Shown: positions 9,161 to 19,774, counted from the first letter of the stretch. The stretch: 64,000 nucleotides of DNA from Flavobacteriaceae bacterium HL-DH10 (GCA_031826515.1 CP134536.1:446001-510000); one strand, 5' to 3'. Program-made: numbers and translations. The notes: generated by a model not told the origin, from the sequence alone.

Positions 9161-10255
9161 TCAAGGACTTATAATTAGTTTCATCCATCTTTTAAAAACC
9201 TCATCATTAGAGTATTTATGGATTGAAGACTTACTATTACGTTTACAATTCTCGTACAATTCATTATCTGAATACATCCTATCTATAGCTTTTGTAAACG
9301 CATTAAAATCTTGATTTTTTACTAAAAGCCCATTTTGATTATGCTCTATAATCTCTGAAGGACCAGATTTACAATTAAACGAAACTACAGGTGTACCGAG
9401 AGCTAAAGATTCCAATATAACCATTGAGAACCCTTCAATTTTACTAGATAATAGTAAAAATTTGCTTGCCTTAATGTATGGGTACGGATTGGATTTAAAG
9501 CCCATTATCTTCACCATGTTATCCAGATTATTTTCGTTAATGATGCTTTCTAAATTTTCTTTATCTTTTCCATCACCTAAAATATAAAGCGGAATATTAT
9601 TTTTTGCAGGTTTAGAAACTTTATAAGCATGTATTAATTTATCGAATTGCTTTACCTCATTATTTAATCGTCCTACAGCTATAACAAAAGGTTTATTTAA
9701 CGCTTTTATAGGTTTTTCACTTTTTATAATAATATCATTATTATAAAAATTAGGTATATAAAGCAAGTTGCTAAAATTAAACAACTGCTTAGTTGCTTCA
9801 TAAATACCTTCAGAAACAACAACTACCGCTTTAGCTCTATTATAAAATTTATAAAATATAATATGTTGAGGTAAATAATTATAGACTCTATGTGAATGAA
9901 TTGTTAATACTGTTTTTTTTATATTTATTACAAAAAGATGCAAAATAAGTTCTTTTAAAAAACTGTTTTTAAATCTAAAATCTAAATATATATCAGCATT
10001 TATTTTTTTATAATATTTTTTTAACTTGAATATCTTTATTAAGGATTTAATAAACCCAAACTTGTGATTTATTTCACCTAAATTATAAAGTTGTCCTTTA
10101 TAATCGTAATCAACGCCATCTCGCATTGAAATAATAGATACCTCAAATTTTGCATCATAAAAAGACTTTGATAATTGAGAAGCTACCTTTTCTGATCCAC
10201 CTCCAGTTAAACAATCTACAATAATGCAGATGCTTTTTTTATTATTTGAGTTCAT
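9161..10255 (-). CDS. GT4-family glycosyltransferase
   Basis: A 364-residue paralogue-like neighbour of the previous enzyme. It shares the N-terminal 'DCLTGGGSEKVASQLSKSF' loop and C-terminal 'IEGFSMVILESLALGTPVV' plus 'KSGPSEII'. It is the first gene of the leftward GT4-GT4-ketoisomerase operon. A TATATTTG promoter element is present 24 nt upstream at 10279-10286. Sugar specificity cannot be inferred. Confidence 0.85.
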   Translation of the reverse strand: MNSNNKKSICIIVDCLTGGGSEKVASQLSKSFYDAKFEVSIISMRDGVDYDYKGQLYNLGEINHKFGFIKSLIKIFKLKKYYKKINADIYLDFRFKNSFLKELILHLFVINIKKTVLTIHSHRVYNYLPQHIIFYKFYNRAKAVVVVSEGIYEATKQLFNFSNLLYIPNFYNNDIIIKSEKPIKALNKPFVIAVGRLNNEVKQFDKLIHAYKVSKPAKNNIPLYILGDGKDKENLESIINENNLDNMVKIMGFKSNPYPYIKASKFLLLSSKIEGFSMVILESLALGTPVVSFNCKSGPSEIIEHNQNGLLVKNQDFNAFTKAIDRMYSDNELYENCKRNSKSSIHKYSNDEVFKRWMKLIISP

Positions 10256-10278
10256 TTATGAAATTACAAATTTGCAAA

Positions 10279-10286
10279 CAAATATA
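10279..10286 (-). promoter_or_regulatory. Bacteroidota -7 element, leftward GT4 operon
   Basis: Minus-strand TATATTTG matches TAnnTTTG. It is 24 nt upstream of the GT4 start at 10255 and forms a divergent pair with the element at 10309-10316. Confidence 0.55.
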
Positions 10287-10308
10287 ATTATAAAACTAAA
10301 ACTCAGAG

Positions 10309-10316
10309 TATATTTG
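10309..10316 (+). promoter_or_regulatory. Bacteroidota -7 element, rightward GT2 gene
   Basis: Plus-strand TATATTTG matches TAnnTTTG, 59 nt upstream of the GT2 start at 10375. Its counterpart on the other strand is at 10279-10286. Confidence 0.55.
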
Positions 10317-10374
10317 TAAGCATATTAAATTAAACTAAGTCCTCGTTTTTGTTTTTTAATTTCAAATCAATACT

Positions 10375-11286
10375 ATGCCAAACACAAATTCTTTAGTAAC
10401 TGTAATTTGTTCCTGTTACAACCATAGTAAATATGTAGAAAAATCTTTAGATTCCGTTATAAATCAAACTTACAAAAACATTCAGCTAATAATTATTGAT
10501 GATTGTAGTGATGATAATTCTGTTGAAGTCATAGAGAACTGGATTTCAAAAAACCAAATTGGATTATTAAAAAAAAATGATAAAAACTTAGGTCTTACAA
10601 GATCAGTTAACAACTCATTTAAGTATGTTGAAGGTGATTTTTTTACAGATCTAGCTGCAGATGATGAATTATTCCCACATTGTATAGAAACACAAATTTC
10701 AGTTTATAAGGCTTACCCAAATAGTTTAATAGGGATTGTTTATGGAAATGCTAGAGTAATTGATAGCAATAATAACACTATATACACTTTTTACAACAAA
10801 TTTTCGCAAAGCAAAAAAACGATTAAACCAGAAGACGGTTTTATATATAAAGAAATAATTAACCACTCAAACACCATTTGTTCTGTCAGCTCTCTAATTA
10901 ATAAAAAGGTTTTTGAGGAACTAGGAGGTTACGATGAAAATTTAATTTACGAAGATTATGATTTATGGCTAAGAATTGCACGAAAATACAGTATACTTTA
11001 TGTTGATAATATTTTGGTTAATAGATTAAAACTTAATAACTCTCTTGGAAGTACTAATTATTTCAGATTTAATAAAAAGGCTTTAAAATTTAAATATTCT
11101 ACATATTGTATCGTAAAAAAAACCTTTAAAATGAATTTAAGCAAAGAAGAAGATCAGGCTTCTATTGAAAAAATTTATTTAGAGACAAAAGGAAACTTAA
11201 AAAATCTGAATGTTTTATTAATTATAAAATATTTTATTTTGTTGCTCAAATTTAAGTTTAGGATACTCCAATTTAATAAGGTCTAA
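10375..11286 (+). CDS. GT2-family glycosyltransferase (singleton on plus strand)
   Basis: A 303-residue GT2 enzyme. It has 'VTVICSCYNHSKYVEKSLDS' at the start, nucleotide-binding 'IIDDCSDDNS', a DxD-like 'LAADDELF' and 'YEDYDLWLRIARKY' near the catalytic base. It stands alone, between leftward genes on both sides, with its own promoter element at 10309-10316. That mosaic orientation is common in exchanged surface-glycan loci. Confidence 0.85.
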   Translation: MPNTNSLVTVICSCYNHSKYVEKSLDSVINQTYKNIQLIIIDDCSDDNSVEVIENWISKNQIGLLKKNDKNLGLTRSVNNSFKYVEGDFFTDLAADDELFPHCIETQISVYKAYPNSLIGIVYGNARVIDSNNNTIYTFYNKFSQSKKTIKPEDGFIYKEIINHSNTICSVSSLINKKVFEELGGYDENLIYEDYDLWLRIARKYSILYVDNILVNRLKLNNSLGSTNYFRFNKKALKFKYSTYCIVKKTFKMNLSKEEDQASIEKIYLETKGNLKNLNVLLIIKYFILLLKFKFRILQFNKV

Positions 11287-11336
11287 GTTCAAGTTATAAG
11301 TGCAACACAAATATTTAAAGCGAATTAATTTCCCAC

Positions 11337-12815
11337 TTAGCTATCAAACTTACCTTTTATAAAAGATTTAATATCTAATCTTTTATTTAAATTATGTAAC
11401 GTAAAAACACTAGATACCAAGACTAAAACACCTAATAAAATATATTTTAACTGGGTGTTTTCTATGTAAGTTATAAAAAAGGTCGTAAATGCAAATAAAA
11501 CACAAATAAGGTAAACTTTTAAAAAATCTGAAACAAAAATAAACTTATACCTGAATTTCATTGTAAGAAAAATAATTATAAGATATAAAAAATAATGCAC
11601 AACAAAACTAACTCCTAAACCCAATAAACCATAACTAAAATAGCCCAGTCCATTCATTACAAGCAATAAAATATTAGAACCTATTTCTGTTTTTATAAAT
11701 GTTTTAGAATCCCCCTTAGCAATAATAACGAAAGCTAAAGACCAGGACACAGCTTTAAAAAGAATACCCATAATTGCAAAATTGACAAACACTAAAATTG
11801 GCAAAAATGCCTTTGAATAAAGAATCACTATAATAGACTCTGCAAAAGTTAAAAAGAAAATAATCATAGGAGTAATCAACAATACTGCTATTGTAGCCTG
11901 TTGAGTAACCGCTTTTTGAACACTTTTAGTATCATCAATAATCTCAGATAATCTAGGGTAGTAATCTTTACTCATGGCTTCAAAAATGAGACCTACATAA
12001 GAATTTATAATTATTATACCAGCATTATAATAACCAACCTCTGTTAACCCTCCTGTATTTGTAATGTAAACCTGAATTAAATACGCTACAAGTAAAGTAA
12101 TTAAACTACCTATACTTAATGTAACTCCAAGTTTAATCATTGGTTTCCCTTCAAAAAACAACCTTTTTAAAGATTTGTGATCTGATTCTATTTCAATAGA
12201 AAACGTAAAGTACTTTGAAATTAAATATCCCAAAAGAGTAGTTAAAATAATTGTTGGTACAATACCATCAAGACCAAAAAAATAATATAGAGGTACCACG
12301 ATAAATACAGAGCATATACTGCTATATAAATTGACCTTTGCTAGTTTTTTTAGTTTTCGTAAGCCTTGTAATATAGCCATATTACCAAATGTTAATTGCT
12401 TAAACAACACAGCTATAGAAATCCATATAAATGAAAATGTAAATTCTTTGTTTTGAAACGCTATTTGACTTAAAAAAGGAGATAGAATTAAAGTTACAAC
12501 AGTTCCTAAAAGCCCCGTAATCCATAACAAACGTTTTAAAACATAAATTACGTTAGATACTTCTCTTTTATCTTCTAATTTATTTGCAAATGCTATTTCC
12601 TTTATTGAACTAGTATCTAAACCAAATTTAGACACATTTGTAATTAAGTGTATTGTTGAGTTTAAAACCCCCAATATGCCAACACCTGCAGGACCTATAA
12701 ATAATGCTGCAAATTTTGATCTTAGCATAGCTGCCAAAATACTTATGACTTGAACACCTCCAAACAACGACGTTACTTTAAATACTTGTCTGTATGCTTT
12801 TTGGTTTTCGGTCAT
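11337..12815 (-). CDS. Wzx-like polysaccharide flippase (MOP superfamily)
   Basis: A 492-residue integral membrane protein with about 12-14 predicted hydrophobic helices and 'FGGVQVISILAAMLRSKFAA' at the N-terminus, followed by 'FIGPAGVGILGVLNS', a typical MOP/Wzx opening. It would flip undecaprenyl-linked glycan units across the inner membrane. It is the last gene of the leftward 16.3-11.3 kb run. A second flippase is encoded at 15028-16332, so two substrates or one redundant, horizontally acquired copy are possible. Confidence 0.85.
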   Translation of the reverse strand: MTENQKAYRQVFKVTSLFGGVQVISILAAMLRSKFAALFIGPAGVGILGVLNSTIHLITNVSKFGLDTSSIKEIAFANKLEDKREVSNVIYVLKRLLWITGLLGTVVTLILSPFLSQIAFQNKEFTFSFIWISIAVLFKQLTFGNMAILQGLRKLKKLAKVNLYSSICSVFIVVPLYYFFGLDGIVPTIILTTLLGYLISKYFTFSIEIESDHKSLKRLFFEGKPMIKLGVTLSIGSLITLLVAYLIQVYITNTGGLTEVGYYNAGIIIINSYVGLIFEAMSKDYYPRLSEIIDDTKSVQKAVTQQATIAVLLITPMIIFFLTFAESIIVILYSKAFLPILVFVNFAIMGILFKAVSWSLAFVIIAKGDSKTFIKTEIGSNILLLVMNGLGYFSYGLLGLGVSFVVHYFLYLIIIFLTMKFRYKFIFVSDFLKVYLICVLFAFTTFFITYIENTQLKYILLGVLVLVSSVFTLHNLNKRLDIKSFIKGKFDS

Positions 12816-12835
12816 AAAAATGTGGTGATTTTGAA

Positions 12836-13936
12836 TTAATACGTATTTACAACTTCTACTATTTTTTTAATCTCTTTGCTTTTTAAAACAGGATTTAAAG
12901 GTAAACTTAAAACCTCTTCATGAAGTTGCTCTGTAACAGAGAATTTAAAGTCCCCCAATTCTTTATAAGCTAATTGTTTATGGGTTGCTAAAGGATAATG
13001 AATAAGTGTTTCTACACCATTTTTATATAAATAATCTTTAAGTTCATCTCTTTTTTTACTTCGAATCACAAAAAGATGAAATACGTGCTGGTTAATATCT
13101 TTATTTAATGGCAATATTATATTTTTAGTTTTTATATGCTCTATATAATATTTAGCTATTGCTCTTCTTTTGTGATTATCAACATCTAAATGCTTTAATT
13201 TAATTCGTAAAAAAGCTGCCTGCAATTCATCCAATCTACAATTATAACCTTTTATTCCATTTTCATAGGACGATGTTCTCCCGTAGTTTCTTAACTTATA
13301 GATAGTCTCAGCTAATTCTTTATTATCTGTAGTTACTGCTCCTGCATCCCCTAAAGCACCTAAATTTTTTGTTGGATAAAAACTAAAAGCTGCAGCATTT
13401 GATACATTCCCTGCCTTTCGTCCATCTTTATAAATAGCTCCATGTGCTTGTGCAGCATCTTCTATTAACAATAAATTATGTTGCTTTGCTATACGCTCTA
13501 ACCCATCAACATCATATAATTGTCCGTATAAATGTACACCTAAAATCGCTTTTGTTTTTTTTGTAATAGCTAATTCTATTTTATTTATATCTAAATTAAA
13601 GGTATCAATATTAGGCTCTATTAAAATTGGTACTAATTTAGTATTACTAATTGCTAAAATAGATGCTATATATGTATTTGCTGGCACTATAACTTCATCG
13701 CCTTCATTTAACAATCCGAGTACTTTATAGGCTTCAAAAATTAATTGTAGAGCATCAAGACCAGAACTTACTCCAATACAAAAATGAGTATCGCAATAGT
13801 TTGCAAATTCCTTTTCAAAACATTCTACTTGAGATCCCAATATATACTGACCTGCACCTAAGAAATTATCAAATTCATTTTTAAGTTCATTTTCAAAACG
13901 TTTATTAATCAATTTTAGGTCTAAGAACTTAATCAT
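12836..13936 (-). CDS. DegT/DnrJ/EryC1-type PLP sugar aminotransferase (FdtB/QdtB-like)
   Basis: A 366-residue PLP-dependent fold type I aminotransferase. The Schiff-base lysine is Lys190 in '[17 protein letters not shown]', the cofactor-binding Asp is Asp160 in '[12 protein letters not shown]', and the N-terminal '[11 protein letters not shown]' loop is typical. With the FdtA-type ketoisomerase at 7656-8063 the likely reaction is 3-amination of dTDP-3-oxo-6-deoxyhexose, using glutamate as donor. WecE/RffA-type 4-amination is the alternative. It overlaps the upstream acyltransferase gene by 4 nt, so the two are coupled. Confidence 0.85.
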   Translation of the reverse strand: MIKFLDLKLINKRFENELKNEFDNFLGAGQYILGSQVECFEKEFANYCDTHFCIGVSSGLDALQLIFEAYKVLGLLNEGDEVIVPANTYIASILAISNTKLVPILIEPNIDTFNLDINKIELAITKKTKAILGVHLYGQLYDVDGLERIAKQHNLLLIEDAAQAHGAIYKDGRKAGNVSNAAAFSFYPTKNLGALGDAGAVTTDNKELAETIYKLRNYGRTSSYENGIKGYNCRLDELQAAFLRIKLKHLDVDNHKRRAIAKYYIEHIKTKNIILPLNKDINQHVFHLFVIRSKKRDELKDYLYKNGVETLIHYPLATHKQLAYKELGDFKFSVTEQLHEEVLSLPLNPVLKSKEIKKIVEVVNTY

Positions 13937-14910
13937 ACAAATACATTATTAAGTAACTGATAATTATCTATTTTAACTTGATAAAAATCCTGAGTTAATG
14001 TTCTAGCTCCGAAACCTTCTTTCCAAAACTGCAACCCTCTGTTTATTTGTAAACCATTGGATTCATTTGAAGTACCAAAATCAAAATACTTTTTATTTTT
14101 AAACACGTCGTTTATTAAATGCACATGTAAAAAGTCTAAGCTACCTAACACGTTTTTATTTTCATCTCCTGAAATATACTGAGAATGTGCTACAGACTTT
14201 GATTCAAATACGGTAGTACCAGCAACAATTCTATCATCTTTATAAACATTAAATTGCCTAATATTTCTAGGGAAGTTTTTTTTCAATAATATTATCTCAT
14301 TTAAACTATGTACAGGTTTAGCTTGATGTTTTTCTTTAAGATTTTTAATCAAAATATTATTCCAAAACAATTCAAAACTATCTTCTTCTTTAATAACCAA
14401 ACGGTGTTTTTTTCCTCTTTTAAAACCTTCCATTCTATTATTTGAAATCTTTATTTTATTATTTAAATCAATAACAGATAATGTGTCTCTTCTTATTAAT
14501 TCTGTTTTAAGAATAAACATTAAATATTGTATTTCTTCTGAAATTACACTATTATAAATTGAAGGAATTTGTTTTAAAATAAGGCTTTCAAATCCAGAGC
14601 TGCTTAAATACATCAAAAGCTCCTTAAAAACTTCGAGTACTACTTCGAATTTAATTACTTCATTTAAAACGAGTCCGCCATAATTCAACCCTTGATGTGA
14701 ATAAACCTTATTCTCATGTTCATTCGCTGGTAAAATAGCTACTAATTTGTCTTTTTGATAAACAAGTAATGAAAAATCTTCAAATCGATCTTGATGATAG
14801 TCCATAAAGTCTCTATGAAATAAAAATGTAGCGTTTTTTGCTTTTGAAACAAATGCATTCCATTCAACATAATTTAAAGAAGAATACCTAACTACCTTAT
14901 AATCCTCCAT
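13933..14910 (-). CDS. FemAB/GNAT-like acyltransferase
   Basis: A 325-residue protein. The C-terminal half resembles FemAB/GNAT folds: '[20 protein letters not shown]' followed by '[18 protein letters not shown]' and 'FWKEGFGAR'. Such proteins in glycan clusters N-acylate amino sugars or attach amino acids. Its coupling to the DegT aminotransferase suggests that the newly made amino sugar is the acceptor, by analogy with the RffC-RffA arrangement in enterobacterial common antigen loci. Acyl donor unknown. Confidence 0.7.
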   Translation of the reverse strand: MEDYKVVRYSSLNYVEWNAFVSKAKNATFLFHRDFMDYHQDRFEDFSLLVYQKDKLVAILPANEHENKVYSHQGLNYGGLVLNEVIKFEVVLEVFKELLMYLSSSGFESLILKQIPSIYNSVISEEIQYLMFILKTELIRRDTLSVIDLNNKIKISNNRMEGFKRGKKHRLVIKEEDSFELFWNNILIKNLKEKHQAKPVHSLNEIILLKKNFPRNIRQFNVYKDDRIVAGTTVFESKSVAHSQYISGDENKNVLGSLDFLHVHLINDVFKNKKYFDFGTSNESNGLQINRGLQFWKEGFGARTLTQDFYQVKIDNYQLLNNVFV

Positions 14911-15027
14911 AATAAATTTAAATTCTCAAATTAATCAAATGTGATTATTTATAATACGTTAAGCAATTTATAAAATGTACAAAGAATCCCCAATAAAATA
15001 ACTACATAGTTTAAAAAACTAAAAAGA

Positions 15028-16332
15028 TTAAGAATCCTTCTCACTCACTACACCAAAAAGTGAACTTCCAAATATAAGTAGGATAATACCATAATACATA
15101 ACATAACTCACAAAATGAGCAATTACAGCACCTTTGGCACTATCAAACAAATCAATAAAATAAATACTTGTGGTATATAAAATTATTATTAAAAAGGCTT
15201 CGGTTAAAATATAATGCCAAAACATTTTTTTTGCTAAAAACTGATAAGCTATAACCGTTGATAACACTTTAATAAAATCGCCCAACAATTGCCATAGAAA
15301 CAAATCTTCAACAGGTTTGAATTCATCAGTAAAAATAAAACTTACAATTAATGATCTTGACAAATATATTAGCAATAAACCGATAAGTAAAACTGGAATT
15401 ATAGTTTTATAAAAACTAAACACCTCTTTCCTAAACTCTTTAACAGTTTCAATTTCTGAAAATCTTGGTAAAATATACAAAGCCATTAATGAGCTAACCA
15501 GCATAAGATAATATTTAGACACTCTTGTTATTGCTTCCCAAAAACCAGCATCTTTATAACTAACGCTTTCAATTATATGCATCCTTATGGCAATAGCTAT
15601 AATTGGTAGTAAAACAGCTGTAAAAAGTGCCATAAGAGAATAAGAACTCATTTTTTTCAAAAAGCTTAAACTCACATTATTGACTTTTATTAAAGGAACC
15701 AAAGAGCGCCTATTAATAATTCCAACTAAGGTTATTAAAAATATTAAGGACTCGGCAATAACAACAGATATTAACGCTCCTTCAATTGCATTTTGATAAA
15801 TTAAAAGTAGCGCAACAGAAACACTTAGTATTTGCCCTATTATATTAATAATGATTAGTATTTTATACTTTGAAAACCCATTCATTATGGAAAATGAAAA
15901 CATGTTTAAAGCATAAAAAGGCAAAACAATAGCAAATATTTCAATAACATATTCGTAATTGTTAAAAGAAGAAAATATTAAATCATTTATTAAATCGGCA
16001 TTAAAATAACAGAAAAAAGACACAATAATAGTTGATATAAAACCAACATAAAACACTGTAGATACAGCCTTACTTAAGTCTAAAACATTATCCTTAAAGT
16101 CTGAAACATATTTTACAAAACCATTATAAAAACCAAGTATTGCAATAGTTTGAAAAGAGCTTACAAAATTTTGCAAGTTACCTATTAATGCCAATCCTAC
16201 AGGACCTATAAAAACAGCAATCGCTTTTGAAGTTAACAACCCTGCAATTAGTCTAGTTAGTACAGAAGCCGTTTGTAACGAAGTAACTTTAATTAAAACG
16301 TTATTATTTATATAATCTATTAATTTTTTCAA
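15028..16332 (-). CDS. O-antigen translocase / WzxE-like flippase
   Basis: A 434-residue polytopic membrane protein. It has an N-terminal 'SLQTASVLTRLIAGLLTSKA' and 'FIGPVGLALIGNLQNFVSSF', the pattern of WzxE-type translocases. Neighbouring aminotransferase and acyltransferase genes, as in enterobacterial common antigen loci, support a role in flipping a lipid-linked unit that contains an acylated amino sugar. A 117-nt gap separates it from the acyltransferase. Confidence 0.85.
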   Translation of the reverse strand: MKKLIDYINNNVLIKVTSLQTASVLTRLIAGLLTSKAIAVFIGPVGLALIGNLQNFVSSFQTIAILGFYNGFVKYVSDFKDNVLDLSKAVSTVFYVGFISTIIVSFFCYFNADLINDLIFSSFNNYEYVIEIFAIVLPFYALNMFSFSIMNGFSKYKILIIINIIGQILSVSVALLLIYQNAIEGALISVVIAESLIFLITLVGIINRRSLVPLIKVNNVSLSFLKKMSSYSLMALFTAVLLPIIAIAIRMHIIESVSYKDAGFWEAITRVSKYYLMLVSSLMALYILPRFSEIETVKEFRKEVFSFYKTIIPVLLIGLLLIYLSRSLIVSFIFTDEFKPVEDLFLWQLLGDFIKVLSTVIAYQFLAKKMFWHYILTEAFLIIILYTTSIYFIDLFDSAKGAVIAHFVSYVMYYGIILLIFGSSLFGVVSEKDS

Positions 16333-16500
16333 TTAATATCTATTTTACGTGTTGTTAGAGAGACCTGAAAGAATAAATATTTAATGATAACGATACTTTA
16401 AATAATTTATTCTTTTAAAAGATTTCAAATATACAAAATCATTTTACGCTTCTGTATTAATTTTATTAAAAGGTAAGAAATTATGTACTAAAAAATAAAA

Positions 16501-16728
16501 TTATTTTTTTAACAAGTAAAAAATATTAATGCTAAGTATAGCAAAATTTGTAATAATGATAGGTTTTGATATAGGTGTTAATAAAAAGCCATAAAACACG
16601 AATAGTAAACACCCTAGGGAGTTTACTATTCGTAATTTTATAACAGACTTCATTAAGAATGAAATTAAAACAACTGCCGTAGCAATATACCCAATCCATT
16701 CTACCCAGGAAATCCCTAAGAATTCCAT
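16501..16728 (-). CDS. Small YgjV-like membrane protein
   Basis: 75 residues with three hydrophobic segments: about 10-27 ('WIGYIATAVVLISFLMKS'), 32-50 ('LRIVNSLGCLLFVFYGFLL') and 57-73. The 'SLGCLLFVFYG' centre resembles the small YgjV-type inner-membrane proteins found in Flavobacteriia, sometimes mis-annotated as uroporphyrinogen decarboxylase. Its ATG follows the typA stop by one base, so it is in the typA operon. Function unknown. Confidence 0.65.
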   Translation of the reverse strand: MEFLGISWVEWIGYIATAVVLISFLMKSVIKLRIVNSLGCLLFVFYGFLLTPISKPIIITNFAILSINIFYLLKK

Positions 16729-16729
16729 A

Positions 16730-18526
16730 TTAAAATTTATTCCTCTTTCTATCTACTTCAGATAAATAGATTTTACGTAAACGTAAAAAGTTTGGTGTTA
16801 CTTCAACATATTCATCTTTTTGAATATATTCTAAAGCTTCTTCTAAAGAAAACTTAATTGCAGGTACAATTTTCGCTTTATCATCTGCTCCTGATGAACG
16901 TACATTACTTTGCTTTTTAGCTTTTGTAATGTTTATATTCATATCATCTTGACGAGAGTTTTCACCAATAACTTGACCTTCGTAAATATTCTCACCTGGT
17001 TCTACGAAAAATTTACCACGATCTTGTAATTTATCAATAGAGTATGGTATAGCTGTTCCATTTTCCATAGATACTAAAGATCCTGAAATACGTCCAGGAA
17101 TATCCCCTTTTAAAGGTTGGTATTCTTTAAAACGGTGTGCCATAATTGCCTCTCCAGCAGTTGCTGTTAATAATTGGTTACGCAAACCAATAATACCACG
17201 AGAAGGAATCAAAAACTCACAAACCATACGGTCTCCCTTAGCTTCCATACTTAGCATTTCACCTTTACGCAATGTTACAAATTCTACTGCTCTACCAGAT
17301 ACATTCTCTGGAAGATCAATAGTTAATTCTTCAATAGGTTCACATTTAACACCATCAATTTCTTTAATAATTACTTGTGGTTGTCCTATTTGAAGTTCGT
17401 AACCTTCACGACGCATGGTTTCTATTAAAACGGATAAGTGTAATACACCACGACCAAAAACCATAAATTTATCTGCACTACCCGTTTCTCCTAAACGAAG
17501 TGCTAAGTTTTTTTCTAATTCTTTTTCTAAACGATCTTTAATGTGTCTAGATGTAACATACTTTCCATCTTTTCCAAAGAAAGGCGAATCGTTAATTGTA
17601 AACAACATACTCATTGTAGGTTCATCTATAGCAATAGATTTTAAACCTTCAGGGTTTTCTAAATCAGAAACTGTATCTCCAATTTCAAAACCTTCAACAC
17701 CAACTAGAGCACAAATATCTCCAGTTTGAACGCTTTCAACTTTCTTACGTCCTAAACCTTCAAATATAAAGACTTCTTTAATTCTACTTTTAGTGACTGT
17801 TCCATCTCTCTTTACTAAAGAAATTTGTTGTCCTTCTACAATGTTTCCTCTTTGAACTCTACCAATTGCAATACGACCAGTAAAAGAAGAGAAATCTAAA
17901 GATGTAATTAGCATTTGTGTTGTTCCTTCTTTAAAAACAGGTGTTGGAACATGCTCAATCACCATATCTAATAATGGCTCAATGTTATCAGTTTCATTTT
18001 TCCAATCATCACTCATCCAGTTATTCTTAGCTGAACCATAAACCGTTGGAAAATCTAATTGCCATTCTTCTGCACCTAATTCGAACATTAAATCGAATAC
18101 TTTTTCATGTACTTCATCAGGTGTACAGTTTTCTTTATCAACTTTATTTATAACCACACAAGGTTTTAAACCTAAGTCAATCGCTTTTTGTAACACAAAA
18201 CGTGTTTGTGGCATTGGCCCTTCAAAAGCATCAACTAATAATACAACACCATCAGCCATATTTAGTACACGCTCTACTTCGCCACCAAAATCGGCGTGAC
18301 CAGGGGTATCAATAATATTAATTTTAGTGTCTTTATAAATAACAGAAACATTTTTAGAAGTAATTGTAATACCTCTTTCACGTTCTAAATCGTTATTATC
18401 AAGAATTAAATCTCCTGTATTTTCATTCTCACGGAATAATTGACAGTGATACATAATCTTATCAACCAAAGTAGTTTTACCGTGATCTACGTGTGCAATA
18501 ATTGCAATGTTTATAATTTTAGCCAT
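16730..18526 (-). CDS. typA: Ribosome-associated GTPase TypA/BipA
   Basis: A 598-residue translational GTPase. G1 is AHVDHGKT (11-18), G2 is in 'ERERGITITSKN', G3 is DTPGHADF, G4 is NKVD. EF-G-like domains III and V follow, plus the BipA-specific C-terminus ('GIIGLRNQLLTATAGEAIMA'). Length fits the family (about 600). TypA/BipA binds the ribosome and supports 50S assembly and stress growth. A clear promoter element (TACCTTTG) lies at 18550-18557 and the downstream small membrane protein gene is cotranscribed. Confidence 0.97.
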   Translation of the reverse strand: MAKIINIAIIAHVDHGKTTLVDKIMYHCQLFRENENTGDLILDNNDLERERGITITSKNVSVIYKDTKINIIDTPGHADFGGEVERVLNMADGVVLLVDAFEGPMPQTRFVLQKAIDLGLKPCVVINKVDKENCTPDEVHEKVFDLMFELGAEEWQLDFPTVYGSAKNNWMSDDWKNETDNIEPLLDMVIEHVPTPVFKEGTTQMLITSLDFSSFTGRIAIGRVQRGNIVEGQQISLVKRDGTVTKSRIKEVFIFEGLGRKKVESVQTGDICALVGVEGFEIGDTVSDLENPEGLKSIAIDEPTMSMLFTINDSPFFGKDGKYVTSRHIKDRLEKELEKNLALRLGETGSADKFMVFGRGVLHLSVLIETMRREGYELQIGQPQVIIKEIDGVKCEPIEELTIDLPENVSGRAVEFVTLRKGEMLSMEAKGDRMVCEFLIPSRGIIGLRNQLLTATAGEAIMAHRFKEYQPLKGDIPGRISGSLVSMENGTAIPYSIDKLQDRGKFFVEPGENIYEGQVIGENSRQDDMNINITKAKKQSNVRSSGADDKAKIVPAIKFSLEEALEYIQKDEYVEVTPNFLRLRKIYLSEVDRKRNKF

Positions 18527-18549
18527 AATGGTGCCTTATTTTAAGCGTG

Positions 18550-18557
18550 CAAAGGTA
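18550..18557 (-). promoter_or_regulatory. Bacteroidota -7 element for typA
   Basis: Minus-strand TACCTTTG is a perfect TAnnTTTG match, 24 nt upstream of the typA ATG. The rest of the 345-nt typA-kdsA intergenic region has no ORF. A weaker kdsA -7 candidate (TATCTTTA) lies near 18836-18843 on the plus strand. Confidence 0.6.
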
Positions 18558-18871
18558 ACTATAAATAATGAATTTATTATATAATTAATTTTATTTACAC
18601 TTCACTCTATACTACTATTAAAACCCCTAGCAACAACAAGCCTAAGAATCTCATATACAAAGGGTAACACTTTACTCATTCATCACTATTAAGTTAAAGA
18701 TTCATGCTTTTAAAAATTTCTCAACTAGCTCACTTTTAGAAGCAAAAAGAAACCGCTTAATTACTAATGTAGGAGTAACAATAATTTTAACGAATTCAAT
18801 CAGCTTTGAAACAGAAAATAATTCGGCATAAGTCGTATCTTTACAACTTAATTTTTTTGAAACAAAACCTT

Positions 18872-19690
18872 ATGACTCTTCAAGACATTCCTAAAATAAA
18901 ACACACCAAATCTAATAATTTTTTCTTGCTTTGTGGACCATGTGCTATTGAAGGTGAAGATATGGCTTTACGAATTGCAGAAAAAGTAGTTTCTATTACT
19001 AATAAATTAGAAATTCCATACATTTTTAAAGGCAGTTTTAAAAAAGCAAACCGTAGTAGAATAGATAGTTTTACAGGAATAGGAGATGAAAAAGCTTTAA
19101 AAATCCTAAAAAAGGTCTCTGATACTTTTGACATCCCTACAGTTACCGATATTCATGAAATATCTGATGCACATTTAGCAGCACAATACGTTGATGTTTT
19201 ACAAATTCCGGCATTTCTAGTACGTCAAACCGATTTGGTGGTTGCCGCTGCTAAAACAGGTAAAGTAGTAAACTTAAAAAAAGGACAATTTATGAGTCCG
19301 GAAGCTATGAAGCATGCCGTACAAAAAGTTAAAGATGCTGGTAGTAACAAAGCTTGGATAACCGACAGAGGGACTATGTTTGGTTACCAAGATATGATTG
19401 TAGATTTTCGTGGCATCCCTACCATGCGTCAATATGCCCCAACGGTTTTAGATGTTACACATTCTTTACAACAACCTAACCAAAGTGCAGGTGTTACAGG
19501 TGGCAGACCCGATATGATTGAAACCATTGCCAGAGCTGGTATTGTAAATCATGTAGATGGTTTATTTATTGAAACGCATTTCGATCCAGCTAATGCAAAA
19601 AGCGATGGTGCTAATATGTTACACTTAGATAATTTAGAACAACTACTTTCTAATTTAGTCGCCATTAGAAAAACTATAAACTCACTTTAA
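18872..19690 (+). CDS. kdsA: 3-deoxy-8-phosphooctulonate (KDO-8-P) synthase
   Basis: A 272-residue protein from ATG 18872 (MTLQDIPKIKHTKSNNFFLL). The frame is open from 18806, but the extra 22 residues are basic/hydrophobic and non-conserved. Family motifs are 'LCGPCAIEGEDMAL', 'KGSFKKANRSRIDSFTG', 'VLQIPAFLVRQTDL' and 'TDRGTMFGYQDMIVDFRG'. The enzyme condenses arabinose-5-phosphate with phosphoenolpyruvate to make KDO-8-P for the lipopolysaccharide core. It is complete and of normal length. Confidence 0.97.
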   Translation: MTLQDIPKIKHTKSNNFFLLCGPCAIEGEDMALRIAEKVVSITNKLEIPYIFKGSFKKANRSRIDSFTGIGDEKALKILKKVSDTFDIPTVTDIHEISDAHLAAQYVDVLQIPAFLVRQTDLVVAAAKTGKVVNLKKGQFMSPEAMKHAVQKVKDAGSNKAWITDRGTMFGYQDMIVDFRGIPTMRQYAPTVLDVTHSLQQPNQSAGVTGGRPDMIETIARAGIVNHVDGLFIETHFDPANAKSDGANMLHLDNLEQLLSNLVAIRKTINSL

Positions 19691-19774
19691 TTAATACTAA
19701 CAAAATTATTTCGCCCCCTTTTTAAGGAATGATTATTTGCATCGTCAAATAGCATTTCAAATAAACACTATTAC

